From Desulfovibrionaceae bacterium (GTDB lineage: Bacteria > Desulfobacterota > Desulfovibrionia > Desulfovibrionales > Desulfovibrionaceae), in contig JAUNSE010000081.1 in the NCBI GenBank assembly GCA_030539415.1, positions 1 through 7,862 on the forward strand: a stretch of 7,862 nucleotides of DNA, given 5' to 3'. Below the pieces are notes generated by a model. The model did no database searches and was not told the origin of the DNA. It was given only the letters and a program-made list of their open reading frames with translations. A program made the position numbers and the translations under genes. Shown one piece after another: positions 1 through 7,044 of the stretch. How positions within the stretch are numbered: the stretch's first letter is position 1; each line of letters begins with the position of its first letter.

Positions 1-489
1 GCCAACGGCGAGAACACCTTCTTCACCAAGAACAAGGAATTCCAGAAGTCCCTGCACCGCGGCTACATCGGCTTCGAGTCCGACTCCCAGAACTTTCTGT
101 ACTCCCTGCACTACGTGCTGCACGAGCTCAAGTGGCCCATCCGCTACTTCAAGCACGTGATCACCCCGCTGCCCTTCGCCGAAATCGAGTCCAGGCCCGA
201 CAGGCAGGTGCTCAACCTCATCCGCGAGTCCCTGGCCCATCTGGAAATCAACGGCCCCAACACCATCATCGGCATGCTGCCCGATTCCACGATGATCAAC
301 TGCTGCGACTCCAAGAAGCTGCGCCCCGTGGTCATCGCCCGCAACGAGCGCATGGTGGCCATCGCCTCCGAAGTGTGCGGCGTCAACGAGATCATGCCCG
401 ATCGCGACTTCTCCAAGGATATCTATCCCAACGAGCGCGAACTGATTGAAATTCGCAATGACCTGGAGATCCGCAGATGGAAGCAGTGA
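1..489 (+). CDS. Glutamate synthase, glutamine amidotransferase (class II) subunit, 5'-truncated
   Basis: This is the C-terminal 162 residues of a protein that starts before the window; the frame is open from base 1 to the TGA at 487-489. It looks like the end of a class II (Ntn-type) glutamine amidotransferase domain of the stand-alone kind found in split glutamate synthases. The stretch RPVVIARNERMVAIASEVCG (residues about 106-125) is the family's conserved segment near the end of the glutaminase fold, and the protein then ends shortly after. The family hydrolyses glutamine and passes ammonia to the synthase subunit. The nucleophilic N-terminal Cys would lie outside the window and cannot be checked. 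The next gene starts inside the last codons of this one (13-nt overlap), which points to translational coupling and a shared complex. The subunit assignment rests mainly on the two following genes plus the conserved segment. Confidence 0.85.
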   Translation, partial: ANGENTFFTKNKEFQKSLHRGYIGFESDSQNFLYSLHYVLHELKWPIRYFKHVITPLPFAEIESRPDRQVLNLIRESLAHLEINGPNTIIGMLPDSTMINCCDSKKLRPVVIARNERMVAIASEVCGVNEIMPDRDFSKDIYPNERELIEIRNDLEIRRWKQ

Positions 490-2108
490 ACACCCAGGAC
501 GTGTCCGTCAACGATCTTCAATGGAAGATTGAATACAAGCCCGATCAGTGCACGCTGTGCGGGTCCTGTGTGGCAGCCTGCACCTTCGGCGCCATTCATG
601 TGGACGTGCAGCGCCGCGATGTGCCGATCTGCGTGGGCAGCGCTCCGGAACCGACCGTGCAGCATCTGGCCCGTCCGGTCATCGTGCAGACGGCAGACCT
701 CGTCAAGGCCTGCGTCGGCTGCGGCATGTGCGAGAAGATCTGTCCCAACCAGGCGATCCGCCCCGTGCGCAATCCGGACACCCGCGCGACCCTGCTGAAG
801 CGCCATTCCGGTCCCATCAAGCGCGGCGGCCGCACCAACCTGAACAGCCAGCGCACGCTCGACTCCATCATCGTGGGCCGCATCTCGCAGATGACCGACC
901 CCGCCCTGGACTCCGAGCGCCACACCTTCGACCTGCGCGCTCCGCTCGGCCGCGTGGTTGCCGCCGACAAGCTGCCTCTGGCCGTCGAGGGCGACAACCT
1001 CATCGTGCAGGACCGCACCCCTCCGGTGCGCTGGATCTATCCCCTGCTCTTCTCGGACATGTCCATCGGCGCCCTGTCTCCCAGAGCCTGGGAGGCCATT
1101 GCCCTGGCCGTGGCCTATCTCAACGAGAAGTGCGGCCTGCCCGTGCGCATGAGCTCCGGCGAGGGCGGCGTGCCCCAGAAGCTCATGGAGAGCGACTATT
1201 TCAAGTACTTCATCCTGCAGATTGCCTCCGGCCACTTCGGCTGGAACCGCATCGTGCGGGCCATGCCGCGCATGAAGACCGACCCCGCGGCCGTGCTCAT
1301 CAAGATCGGCCAGGGCGCCAAGCCCGGTGACGGCGGTCTTCTGCCCGCGGCCAAGGTGCGCACGCACATCCAGGCCCTGCGCGGCGTGCCCAAGGCCACC
1401 CTGCATTCGCCGCCAAACCATCAGGGCCTGTACTCCATCGAGGAGTCGGTGCAGAAGATGCATCTGTCCCTGAACGCGGCCTTCGGCTTCCGCGTGCCCG
1501 TGGCCATCAAGTGCGCCGCCTCCGCCACCTCGGTGTCGGTGTACAACAACCTGCTGCGCGATCCCTACCGCATCTGCGGCGGCTTCTTCCTTGACGGCAT
1601 CCAGGGCGGCACCGGCGCGGCCAACGAGGTCTCCCTGGACCACACCGGCCATCCCATCGTCTCCAAGCTGCGCGAATGCTATCAGGCCGCAGTGGCTCAG
1701 GGCCTGCAGGGCCAGATTCCCCTGTGGGCGGGCGGCGGCATCGGCATGACCGGCAACGCGGCCGCGGACGCCTTCAAGATGATCTGTCTCGGCGCCAACG
1801 GCGTCATCGTGGGCAAGATCCTCATCCAGCTGCTCGGCTGCATCGGCAACGAACAGGGCCGCTGCAACAAGTGCAACACGGACAAGTGCCCCACCGGCAT
1901 CTGCACCCAGGATCCGCGCCTCATGAAGCGTCTGGACGTGGATACCGGCGCCCAGTCCATTGTGGACTACATCCTGGCTTTCGACGACGAGCTGCGCAAG
2001 CTCATGGCCCCGATAGGCAACTCCTCGCTGCCTGTGGGCCGCTCGGACGCCCTTGTCTCCACCGACAGGGCCGTTGCGGACAAGCTCGGCATACAGTACG
2101 CGTGCTGA
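477..2108 (+). CDS. gltB: Glutamate synthase central (FMN / 3Fe-4S) subunit with N-terminal 2x[4Fe-4S] ferredoxin domain
   Basis: This 543-residue cytoplasmic protein corresponds to the FMN-binding synthase domain of GltB. It should condense ammonia with 2-oxoglutarate and reduce the product to glutamate. Residues 25-35 hold CxxCxxCxxxC (C25, C28, C31, C35) and residues 79-89 a second set (C79, C82, C85, C89 followed by Pro), so the N-terminus is a bacterial-type two-cluster ferredoxin. The rest carries the family signatures: GEGG at 228-231, QGAKPGDGG at 279-287, HSPPNH at 310-315, and a glycine-rich GGGIGMTGN segment before the phosphate-binding end of the barrel. Cysteines 463, 466, 471 and 476 lie in the region that binds the 3Fe-4S cluster in GltB. 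The ATG at 477 has GGAG at 465-468, eight bases upstream, and overlaps the previous gene. This short, separate form with its own ferredoxin is the 'archaeal-type' layout, not the roughly 1500-residue bacterial GltB. Confidence 0.93.
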   Translation: MEAVNTQDVSVNDLQWKIEYKPDQCTLCGSCVAACTFGAIHVDVQRRDVPICVGSAPEPTVQHLARPVIVQTADLVKACVGCGMCEKICPNQAIRPVRNPDTRATLLKRHSGPIKRGGRTNLNSQRTLDSIIVGRISQMTDPALDSERHTFDLRAPLGRVVAADKLPLAVEGDNLIVQDRTPPVRWIYPLLFSDMSIGALSPRAWEAIALAVAYLNEKCGLPVRMSSGEGGVPQKLMESDYFKYFILQIASGHFGWNRIVRAMPRMKTDPAAVLIKIGQGAKPGDGGLLPAAKVRTHIQALRGVPKATLHSPPNHQGLYSIEESVQKMHLSLNAAFGFRVPVAIKCAASATSVSVYNNLLRDPYRICGGFFLDGIQGGTGAANEVSLDHTGHPIVSKLRECYQAAVAQGLQGQIPLWAGGGIGMTGNAAADAFKMICLGANGVIVGKILIQLLGCIGNEQGRCNKCNTDKCPTGICTQDPRLMKRLDVDTGAQSIVDYILAFDDELRKLMAPIGNSSLPVGRSDALVSTDRAVADKLGIQYAC

Positions 2109-2127
2109 CGCCAGGGAGACGAGATCC

Positions 2128-4428
2128 ATGCTTACACTTCATACGCTGAATGAACATGTCCGCATGTCCACCCAGGACCTGCTCCTCGCCATCGAGGACG
2201 CGGTGGCCAGGGGCGAGACCGATTTCAATGTGGACGCTTCGGGCCAGCACGACATCGGCGGCCCGCTCTGGAACCGCGACGGCAAGAAGCTGACCTTCCT
2301 GGTCCGCAATCCCGGCCAGCGCGTGGGCTGCATGTGCATGCCCAACACCGAAGTCATCGTGGACGGCCCGGCTCCGGCCGACGTGGGCTGGCTCAATGCC
2401 GGCGGCCGCATCGTCGTGCGCGGCGATGCCGGCGACACGGCCGGCCACTGCGCCGCCGGCGGCGTCATCTACATCGGCGGCCGCGCGGGCACCCGCTCCG
2501 GCTCGCTGATGAAGCACGACCCGCTCTACGAGGCTCCGGAACTGTGGATCCTCAAGAACACGGGCTCCTTCTCCTTCGAGTTCATGGGCGGCGGCAAGGC
2601 CATTGTCTGCGGCTGCGACAGCCAGACCATGCCGTCGGTGCTCGGCGAGCGCCCCTGCGTCGGCATGGTGGGCGGCGTGGTCTACGTGCGCGGACCGGTG
2701 GCCGAACTGCCCTCCGACCTGCGTCTCGTGGACATCGACCAGGACGACATCGCCTTCCTGGACCGCGGCCTCGACGACTTCCTGGACTCCGTGCAGCAGA
2801 AGAAGCGCCGCGCCGAGCTCTCGGTCTGGAAGCAGTGGCACAAGATCGTGCCCCTGAGCTTTGCCGAGCGCCAGCTGAACAGCAGCCCCTCCATTGCGGA
2901 CTTCCGCCGCAACGAGTGGGTCAAGGGCGGCATCTTCTCCACCGTCTTCCCGGACAAGGGCGAGCACAACGGCCTGCTGGGCCACGACATCTGGCGCCTG
3001 CGCGTGCCGGAATGGGAGAACCACCGCGACTGCGCTCCCTGCGAGCATGCCTGTCCGGCCGGCATCCCGACCCAGCTGCGCTACAATCTGCTGCGCGAGG
3101 GCAAGGTGGAAGAGGCCAGAAAGCTGGTCATGGACTACACGCCCTTCCCGGGCTGCGTCTGCGGCTCTGTCTGCCCCAACCTCTGCATGAGCGCCTGCAC
3201 CCGCACCGGCATCGACTTTCCCGTCCAGATCGGTCCTCTGGGCCTGTTCTCGAAGGATGTGGAAATCGCCGGCCCGGCTCCGGCCACCGGCAAGAAGGTC
3301 GCCGTCCTCGGCGGCGGCGTGGGCGGCCTTGCCGCCGCCTGGCGTCTGGCCCGCAAGGGGCATGACGTCACCGTCTTCGAGCGCGAGAAGCGCATGGGCG
3401 GCAAGATGGAGCAGGTCATCCCCCGCGAGCGTCTGGACGAAAGAATGCTCAAGAAGGAGATCGGCCGCATCGAGAAGATGGGCGTGCACTTCGTGAACAA
3501 CTTCACCGTGGACGCGGCCAAGTTCGAGGACATCCGGTCCAGGTTTGACGCCGTCATCGTGGCCACCGGCGGCCACAAGGCGCGCATCTTCAACTGGCCC
3601 GGCCGCGAGCGCATCGTGCCCGGCATCGACTTCATGAAGGCCGTCAACGCCGGCCGCAAGCCCAAGGTCGCGGACAATGTCATTGTCATCGGCTGCGGCA
3701 ACGCCGGCATGGACGCCGCCGCGGGCGCCTACAAGATGGGCGCCAAGAAGGTCATCTGCATAGACGTGCAGAAGCCCGCCGCCTTCCAGAAGGAAATCGA
3801 CCATATCGAGGCCCTGGGCGGCGAGCTCATCTGGCCGGTCATGACCAAGGAAATCACCGAGAAGGGCATCATCGCCGACGACGGCCGCCTGATTCCCGGC
3901 GACATGGTCATCATCACCATCGGCGAGTCTCCGGACCTCTCCTTCCTGCCCGGCAATGTGGACAAGTTCCGTGACTGGCTGGCTCCCAGGGCCGATCAGA
4001 GCATCATGGAAGGCGTCTTCGCCGTGGGCGACACCATCAGGCCCGGCCTGCTGGTGCACGCCATCGGCTCGGGCAATTCCGCGGCCGACGCCTGCGACGC
4101 CTGGCTTGCCAAAAAGCCCTACACGCCGGCGAAAAAGACTCTCGTGCCGCACGAGGCCCTGCACACCGCGTACTTCGCGCGCTGCGCCAAGGCCGACATG
4201 CCCGAGGCGCCCAAGGATTTCCTGCGCTGCGTCAGCTGCGGCACCTGCCGCGACTGCCACACCTGCGAATCCTCCTGCCCCGAAAAGGCCATCACCCGCG
4301 AGGTCACGGCCTCCGGCTTCGCCTATGTCTCCGATCCCGAGCGCTGCATAGGATGCGGCGTGTGCGCCGGCGTCTGCCCCTGCGGCGTCTGGACCATGCA
4401 CGACAACATCTCGCTCGAGCACGGCTAG
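2128..4428 (+). CDS. gltD: Glutamate synthase GXGXG domain fused to GltD-like FAD/NAD(P) oxidoreductase and C-terminal ferredoxin
   Basis: This 766-residue protein combines parts that are usually separate. Residues about 70-210 form the glycine-rich beta-helix (GXGXG) domain that is the C-terminal part of ordinary GltB, with repeated Gly motifs from residue 91. Residues about 295-360 form the Fer4_20 domain of GltD and dihydropyrimidine dehydrogenase, with C302, C305, C309-Pro and C343, C345, C349-Pro, C353, C357, expected to hold two [4Fe-4S] clusters. An FAD dinucleotide fold follows (G395xGxxG400), then an NAD(P) fold (G522xGxxG527). The C-terminus is a ferredoxin with C701, C704, C707, C710, C713, C717-Pro and C740, C743, C746, C750. 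The protein should pass electrons from a nicotinamide or ferredoxin donor to the FMN subunit. The ATG at 2128 is preferred to an upstream TTG at 2053 because AGGGAG at 2113-2118 sits nine bases before it and the upstream start would overlap the previous gene. It lies 19 nt after that gene. Confidence 0.92.
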   Translation: MLTLHTLNEHVRMSTQDLLLAIEDAVARGETDFNVDASGQHDIGGPLWNRDGKKLTFLVRNPGQRVGCMCMPNTEVIVDGPAPADVGWLNAGGRIVVRGDAGDTAGHCAAGGVIYIGGRAGTRSGSLMKHDPLYEAPELWILKNTGSFSFEFMGGGKAIVCGCDSQTMPSVLGERPCVGMVGGVVYVRGPVAELPSDLRLVDIDQDDIAFLDRGLDDFLDSVQQKKRRAELSVWKQWHKIVPLSFAERQLNSSPSIADFRRNEWVKGGIFSTVFPDKGEHNGLLGHDIWRLRVPEWENHRDCAPCEHACPAGIPTQLRYNLLREGKVEEARKLVMDYTPFPGCVCGSVCPNLCMSACTRTGIDFPVQIGPLGLFSKDVEIAGPAPATGKKVAVLGGGVGGLAAAWRLARKGHDVTVFEREKRMGGKMEQVIPRERLDERMLKKEIGRIEKMGVHFVNNFTVDAAKFEDIRSRFDAVIVATGGHKARIFNWPGRERIVPGIDFMKAVNAGRKPKVADNVIVIGCGNAGMDAAAGAYKMGAKKVICIDVQKPAAFQKEIDHIEALGGELIWPVMTKEITEKGIIADDGRLIPGDMVIITIGESPDLSFLPGNVDKFRDWLAPRADQSIMEGVFAVGDTIRPGLLVHAIGSGNSAADACDAWLAKKPYTPAKKTLVPHEALHTAYFARCAKADMPEAPKDFLRCVSCGTCRDCHTCESSCPEKAITREVTASGFAYVSDPERCIGCGVCAGVCPCGVWTMHDNISLEHG

Positions 4429-4453
4429 GCCGCGCAGCATAACGAACACATCA

Positions 4454-4491
4454 GGGACCCGTCCGGATCTTCCGGCCGGGTCTCTTTTTTT
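4454..4491 (+). terminator. Rho-independent terminator of the glutamate synthase operon
   Basis: GACCCG (4456-4461) pairs with CGGGTC (4477-4482), and the inner CCGGA (4463-4467) pairs with TCCGG (4471-4475) around a TCT loop, with one mismatch between the two helices. The stem is followed by a run of seven T (4485-4491). It begins about 25 nt after the stop codon of the oxidoreductase gene, so it closes the operon and separates it from the riboswitch unit. Confidence 0.93.
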
Positions 4492-4557
4492 GTCCGGATC
4501 CCGGCGCGGGCCGGCGTCCGGCGGAGCAGGGAGGCGGCGCTGCCGGCAGCGGGCCGC

Positions 4558-4584
4558 TTGCCTTCATGCAGACGTCAATATATC
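4558..4584 (+). promoter_or_regulatory. Candidate promoter for the riboswitch-controlled unit (weak)
   Basis: After the GC-rich stretch 4500-4557 the sequence turns AT-rich just before the riboswitch. TTGCCT (4558-4563) and TATATC (4579-4584) resemble -35 and -10 elements, but the spacing is only 15 bases; TATCCA at 4581-4586 would give 17 with a poorer match. Transcription would start close to the aptamer's first P1 base (4601), which fits. A promoter somewhere here is required by the upstream terminator; the exact boxes are uncertain. Confidence 0.3.
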
Positions 4585-4600
4585 CAGATATCTACAGATA

Positions 4601-4743
4601 GTGATTGGAAACGGAAAGCGGTGCAAATCCGCTGCGGGCGCGCCACTGTAACCGGGGAACCAAGCCGGCCCGGGCCACTGCCTCCAGCGGGGCGGGAAGG
4701 TTCGGGCAATCACGGTCCGGAAAGCCAGGAGACGACCAGTCAC
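4601..4743 (+). promoter_or_regulatory. Cobalamin (AdoCbl-type) riboswitch aptamer
   Basis: The conserved blocks appear in the right order: GGTGCAAATCC (4620-4630), GCCACTGTAACCGGGGA (4642-4658), the AAGCC and GGCCACTG pair (4662-4680), GGGAAGG (4694-4700), and the B12 box AAGCCAGGAGACGACC (4723-4738). The ends close as P1: GTGATTG (4601-4607) pairs with CAGTCAC (4737-4743) over seven pairs with one G-U wobble. The element lies in the leader of a cobalamin-independent methionine synthase-like gene. Binding of a cobalamin is expected to lower expression of that gene, as known for other B12-controlled metE genes. Which cobalamin form is bound cannot be read from the sequence alone. Confidence 0.95.
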
Positions 4744-4808
4744 GCCGTGCCGCCTGACAGGCAGGCAGCGCGGCCAAGGCAGTACTGTCTCGCGTACAGA
4801 CATGTTTG

Positions 4809-4847
4809 CCGGAAGACGCGGCGCTCATGCGCCCGCGTCCTGTCCGG
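4809..4847 (+). other. Strong hairpin in the riboswitch leader
   Basis: CCGGA (4809-4813) pairs with TCCGG (4843-4847), and GACGCGGCGC (4815-4824) pairs with GCGCCCGCGTC (4829-4839) around a TCAT loop with one bulged base. No T run follows, so it is not a normal intrinsic terminator. It lies between the aptamer and the Shine-Dalgarno hairpin and is probably a spacer or part of the expression platform. Confidence 0.45.
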
Positions 4848-4871
4848 TGCGGATGGACGTGAACGGACTGC

Positions 4872-4896
4872 CCTTTCAGAACACTCATGAAAGGAG
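4872..4896 (+). promoter_or_regulatory. Shine-Dalgarno-sequestering hairpin, likely riboswitch expression platform
   Basis: CCTTTCA (4872-4878) is exactly complementary to TGAAAGG (4888-4894), with a nine-base loop. The 3' arm covers the first four bases of the Shine-Dalgarno AAGGAG (4891-4896) of the gene starting at 4905. Together with the absence of a U-tract terminator in the leader, this suggests that the riboswitch acts on translation initiation. The pairing is seen directly; the link to cobalamin binding is inferred. Confidence 0.6.
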
Positions 4897-4904
4897 CAAT
4901 CCAG

Positions 4905-6080
4905 ATGACAACTTTTGCAGGGAACTTTCCCGGCGAGTCCGCCGCCGCAGATGCTGCGGACCGTGCGGCCGCCAATGCGGCCAGACCTCCCTTCAGAGCC
5001 GATCATGTCGGCAGCTTTCTCAGGCCGGAAGCCGTGAAGGACGCCCGTCTCAGATTCCGCGAGGGCGCCATCTCCGCGGAGGATCTGCGCGCGGTCGAGG
5101 ATGCGGCCATACGCGGGCTCGTGGCAAGGCAGAAGGCCTGCGGGCTGCGCGCCGTGACAGACGGCGAGCTGCGGCGCGGCTGGTGGCATTACGACTTCTT
5201 CGCCGGTCTGGACGGCGTGGAGAAGACGGCCGCGGGCAGGGGGCTCGCCTTTCACGGCGTGGAGCCGAAGGCAGAGAAGGTTGTCCTCACGGGCAGGGTG
5301 GGCTTCACAAGCCACCCGCATGTGGCCGACTTCGCCTTTCTGCGCGAGACTGCCGGGGACACTCTGGCCAAGATGTGCATCCCCTCTCCGGCCATGCTGC
5401 ACATGGTGCTGGCCGTGCGCGACGAGCGGTTCAGCCTGGCCGGCCTGTACAGGGACGAGGACGAGTTCGTTTCCGACATGGCCTGCGCCTACCGCGGGGC
5501 GGTGCGGGCCTTTTACGATGCCGGCTGCCGCTATCTGCAGCTGGACGACACCAGCTGGGGCTCGCTCTGCAATCCCGCGGAGCGGGAGAAGCTGAAAAAG
5601 CGCGGCATCGACCCGGACGCCCTGGCCCGTCTCTATGTGGACCTGAACAACAGCGCCATCGGGGAAAGGCCGGCGGACATGGCCGTGACCATGCACATCT
5701 GCCGCGGCAACTTCCGCTCCACCTGGATGAACAGCGGCGGCTACGAGCCCGTGGCCGAAGAGCTGTTCGGCAGGGCGAGGCTGGACGGCTTCTTCCTCGA
5801 GTACGACACCGAGCGCGCCGGCGGTTTCGAGCCCCTGCGCTTCATCCGCGATCAGAAGGTGGTCCTGGGCCTTGTCTCCTCCAAGACGGGCGTGCTCGAG
5901 GACAGGGAGGCTCTGAAGGTCCGGGTGGCCGAGGCCGCGCGCTTCGTTCCGCTGGAGCAGCTTTGCCTGAGCCCGCAGTGCGGCTTTTCCTCCACCGAGG
6001 AGGGCAACATCCTGACCGAGGACGAGCAGTGGGCGAAAATTCGTCTGGTGGTCGAAACGGCCGGCGAGATCTGGGAATAG
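4905..6080 (+). CDS. Cobalamin-independent methionine synthase-like protein (MetE C-terminal domain, YxjG/YxjH-type)
   Basis: This 391-residue protein matches only the catalytic C-terminal barrel of MetE (full MetE is about 750 residues) and resembles the short COG0620 group that includes B. subtilis YxjG/YxjH. That group is expected to transfer a methyl group to homocysteine or a related thiol using a zinc site. The zinc ligands of MetE have clear counterparts: H264 and C266 (in MHICRGNF), E299 (in FFLEYDTE) and C359 (in LSPQCGFSS). The motif ADHVGSFLRP (32-41) and QLDDTSW (212-218) are typical of the short family. The ATG at 4905 is chosen because AAGGAG lies eight bases upstream; the in-frame ATG at 4887 lies before that site. 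About 28 alanine-rich residues precede the conserved core. The upstream cobalamin riboswitch supports a role in methionine synthesis that B12 makes redundant. The methyl donor (methyl-folate or another) cannot be decided. Confidence 0.88.
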   Translation: MTTFAGNFPGESAAADAADRAAANAARPPFRADHVGSFLRPEAVKDARLRFREGAISAEDLRAVEDAAIRGLVARQKACGLRAVTDGELRRGWWHYDFFAGLDGVEKTAAGRGLAFHGVEPKAEKVVLTGRVGFTSHPHVADFAFLRETAGDTLAKMCIPSPAMLHMVLAVRDERFSLAGLYRDEDEFVSDMACAYRGAVRAFYDAGCRYLQLDDTSWGSLCNPAEREKLKKRGIDPDALARLYVDLNNSAIGERPADMAVTMHICRGNFRSTWMNSGGYEPVAEELFGRARLDGFFLEYDTERAGGFEPLRFIRDQKVVLGLVSSKTGVLEDREALKVRVAEAARFVPLEQLCLSPQCGFSSTEEGNILTEDEQWAKIRLVVETAGEIWE

Positions 6081-6202
6081 AGCCCGAGCCTCACGGCAGA
6101 GAAAGGCGGCTGGCGAAACGGGTCTCTTCGGGCAGGAACGGCCGGTGCCGGATCCGGAGCCGGGTGCGGGGGCCTTCCCGGGTAGGGAAGAGCCCTTCCG
6201 CC

Positions 6203-6229
6203 CCGGCCGCGGCGCGGCCGGCCTCTTTT
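6203..6229 (+). terminator. Probable Rho-independent terminator after the MetE-like gene
   Basis: CCGGCCGC (6203-6210) pairs perfectly with GCGGCCGG (6214-6221) around a GGC loop, followed by CCTCTTTT (6222-6229). The stem is very stable, but the T run is short and interrupted. It lies 123 nt after the MetE-like stop and 50 nt before the methyltransferase start, so some read-through into that gene is possible. A smaller hairpin, GGAAG/CTTCC at 6186-6199, precedes it. Confidence 0.55.
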
Positions 6230-6278
6230 GTCCCCGCCCGGACTGTGCTATCAAGCTCTTTCTGCAAAAGGAGGCAGC

Positions 6279-7010
6279 ATGTCCGAACCCATTTCTCAGA
6301 ACGGAACGCTTGAAGAGGTGCTCGCCGGCATCGACAGGCGCTTCCATGTTTCCTTCACGCCCATGAATTACGACGGAACCATGTTCGAAATTCTGGATGT
6401 GGAGAACATGACCGAATACCTTGACGCCCTGGCGGCCTCGGGAAGAGTGAAGAATCCCCTGAAGGAGCTGCCCATCTGGGCCAAGGTCTGGCCGGGCTCC
6501 TTCGTGCTCGAAACCTATCTGCGCAGGAAGGCCGAGTGCGCGGGCAGGACGCTGCTCGAGCTCGGCTGCGGCGTGGGCGTGCTGTCCCTGCTGGCTTCTC
6601 GTCTGGGCTTCGCCCATATCACGGCCTCGGACATCGAGGAGAACGCGCTCCTCTTCACCAGAGCCAATGTGCTGAAAAACGGCCTCGAGGGACTGATTGA
6701 CGTTCTTGGCGTGGACGTGACCAGACCCGGCAGGGATCCGCGCCTGGAAAAGCCCGTCGATGTCATTGCGGCCTCGGAGATTCTCTATCTCGACGAGTTG
6801 CACGGCCCCCTGCTCAACTTTCTGGGGCGCCATCTGGCCGACGGCGGACAGGCTGTCTTCTGCACGGACATGGCCCGCCGCAAGCCGCATTTCGCAAAGA
6901 AGGCGGCAAAGAAGTTCAGGGTGCAGGAACTCTATCTGCCCGGCTCCTTCACGGACAGCGAGGGCGAAAGACATCAGCGCCTCTACTCCCTGCTCATGCT
7001 GCAGAAGTAG
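6279..7010 (+). CDS. Class I SAM-dependent methyltransferase (METTL/Methyltransf_16-like)
   Basis: This 243-residue soluble protein has a seven-beta-strand methyltransferase fold. SAM-binding motif I is LLELGCGVGVLSL (G96, G98, G100), and the acidic residue ending the next strand is D118 in ASDIEENA. Before it lies LPIWAKVWPGSFVLETYL (W67, W71-Pro-Gly-Ser), typical of the Methyltransf_16 family, whose eukaryotic members methylate lysines of translation factors, chaperones or electron-transfer flavoprotein. The later ASEILYLDEL stretch matches the family's 'SDxLY' segment. The substrate is unknown; a protein is likelier than a small molecule, by analogy only. The ATG at 6279 follows AAAAGGAGG (6266-6274) by four bases; a TTG at 6228 in the same frame has no such site. 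No strong promoter is visible between the preceding hairpin and this gene, so it may depend on read-through. Confidence 0.8.
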   Translation: MSEPISQNGTLEEVLAGIDRRFHVSFTPMNYDGTMFEILDVENMTEYLDALAASGRVKNPLKELPIWAKVWPGSFVLETYLRRKAECAGRTLLELGCGVGVLSLLASRLGFAHITASDIEENALLFTRANVLKNGLEGLIDVLGVDVTRPGRDPRLEKPVDVIAASEILYLDELHGPLLNFLGRHLADGGQAVFCTDMARRKPHFAKKAAKKFRVQELYLPGSFTDSEGERHQRLYSLLMLQK

Positions 7011-7044
7011 CGCTGCAGGGCGAAAGGGAAAGACACGGCAAATG

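Noticed and set aside
423..2129. Long minus-strand open frame opposite the FMN subunit gene
   Set aside because: It is an antisense shadow of a GC-rich gene with strong third-position bias; its His/Ala/Gly/Val-rich translation shows no domain.
2002..4449. 815-codon minus-strand open frame opposite the GltD fusion gene
   Set aside because: Same cause: mirror-frame openness in high-GC coding DNA. The plus-strand frame has clear cofactor motifs and a good ribosome binding site.
6228..6254. Possible promoter TTGTCC / TATCAA before the methyltransferase gene
   Set aside because: Only four of six matches in each box, with 15-base spacing and partial overlap with the terminator T tract; too weak to list as a feature.
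4802..6313. 503-codon plus-strand frame overlapping the MetE-like gene
   Set aside because: An Arg/Gly-rich translation in the wrong frame; it starts in the riboswitch leader without a ribosome binding site.
4740..6974. 744-codon minus-strand open frame across the MetE-like and methyltransferase genes
   Set aside because: It crosses two well-supported plus-strand genes, a terminator and part of a riboswitch leader, and has no recognisable motif.
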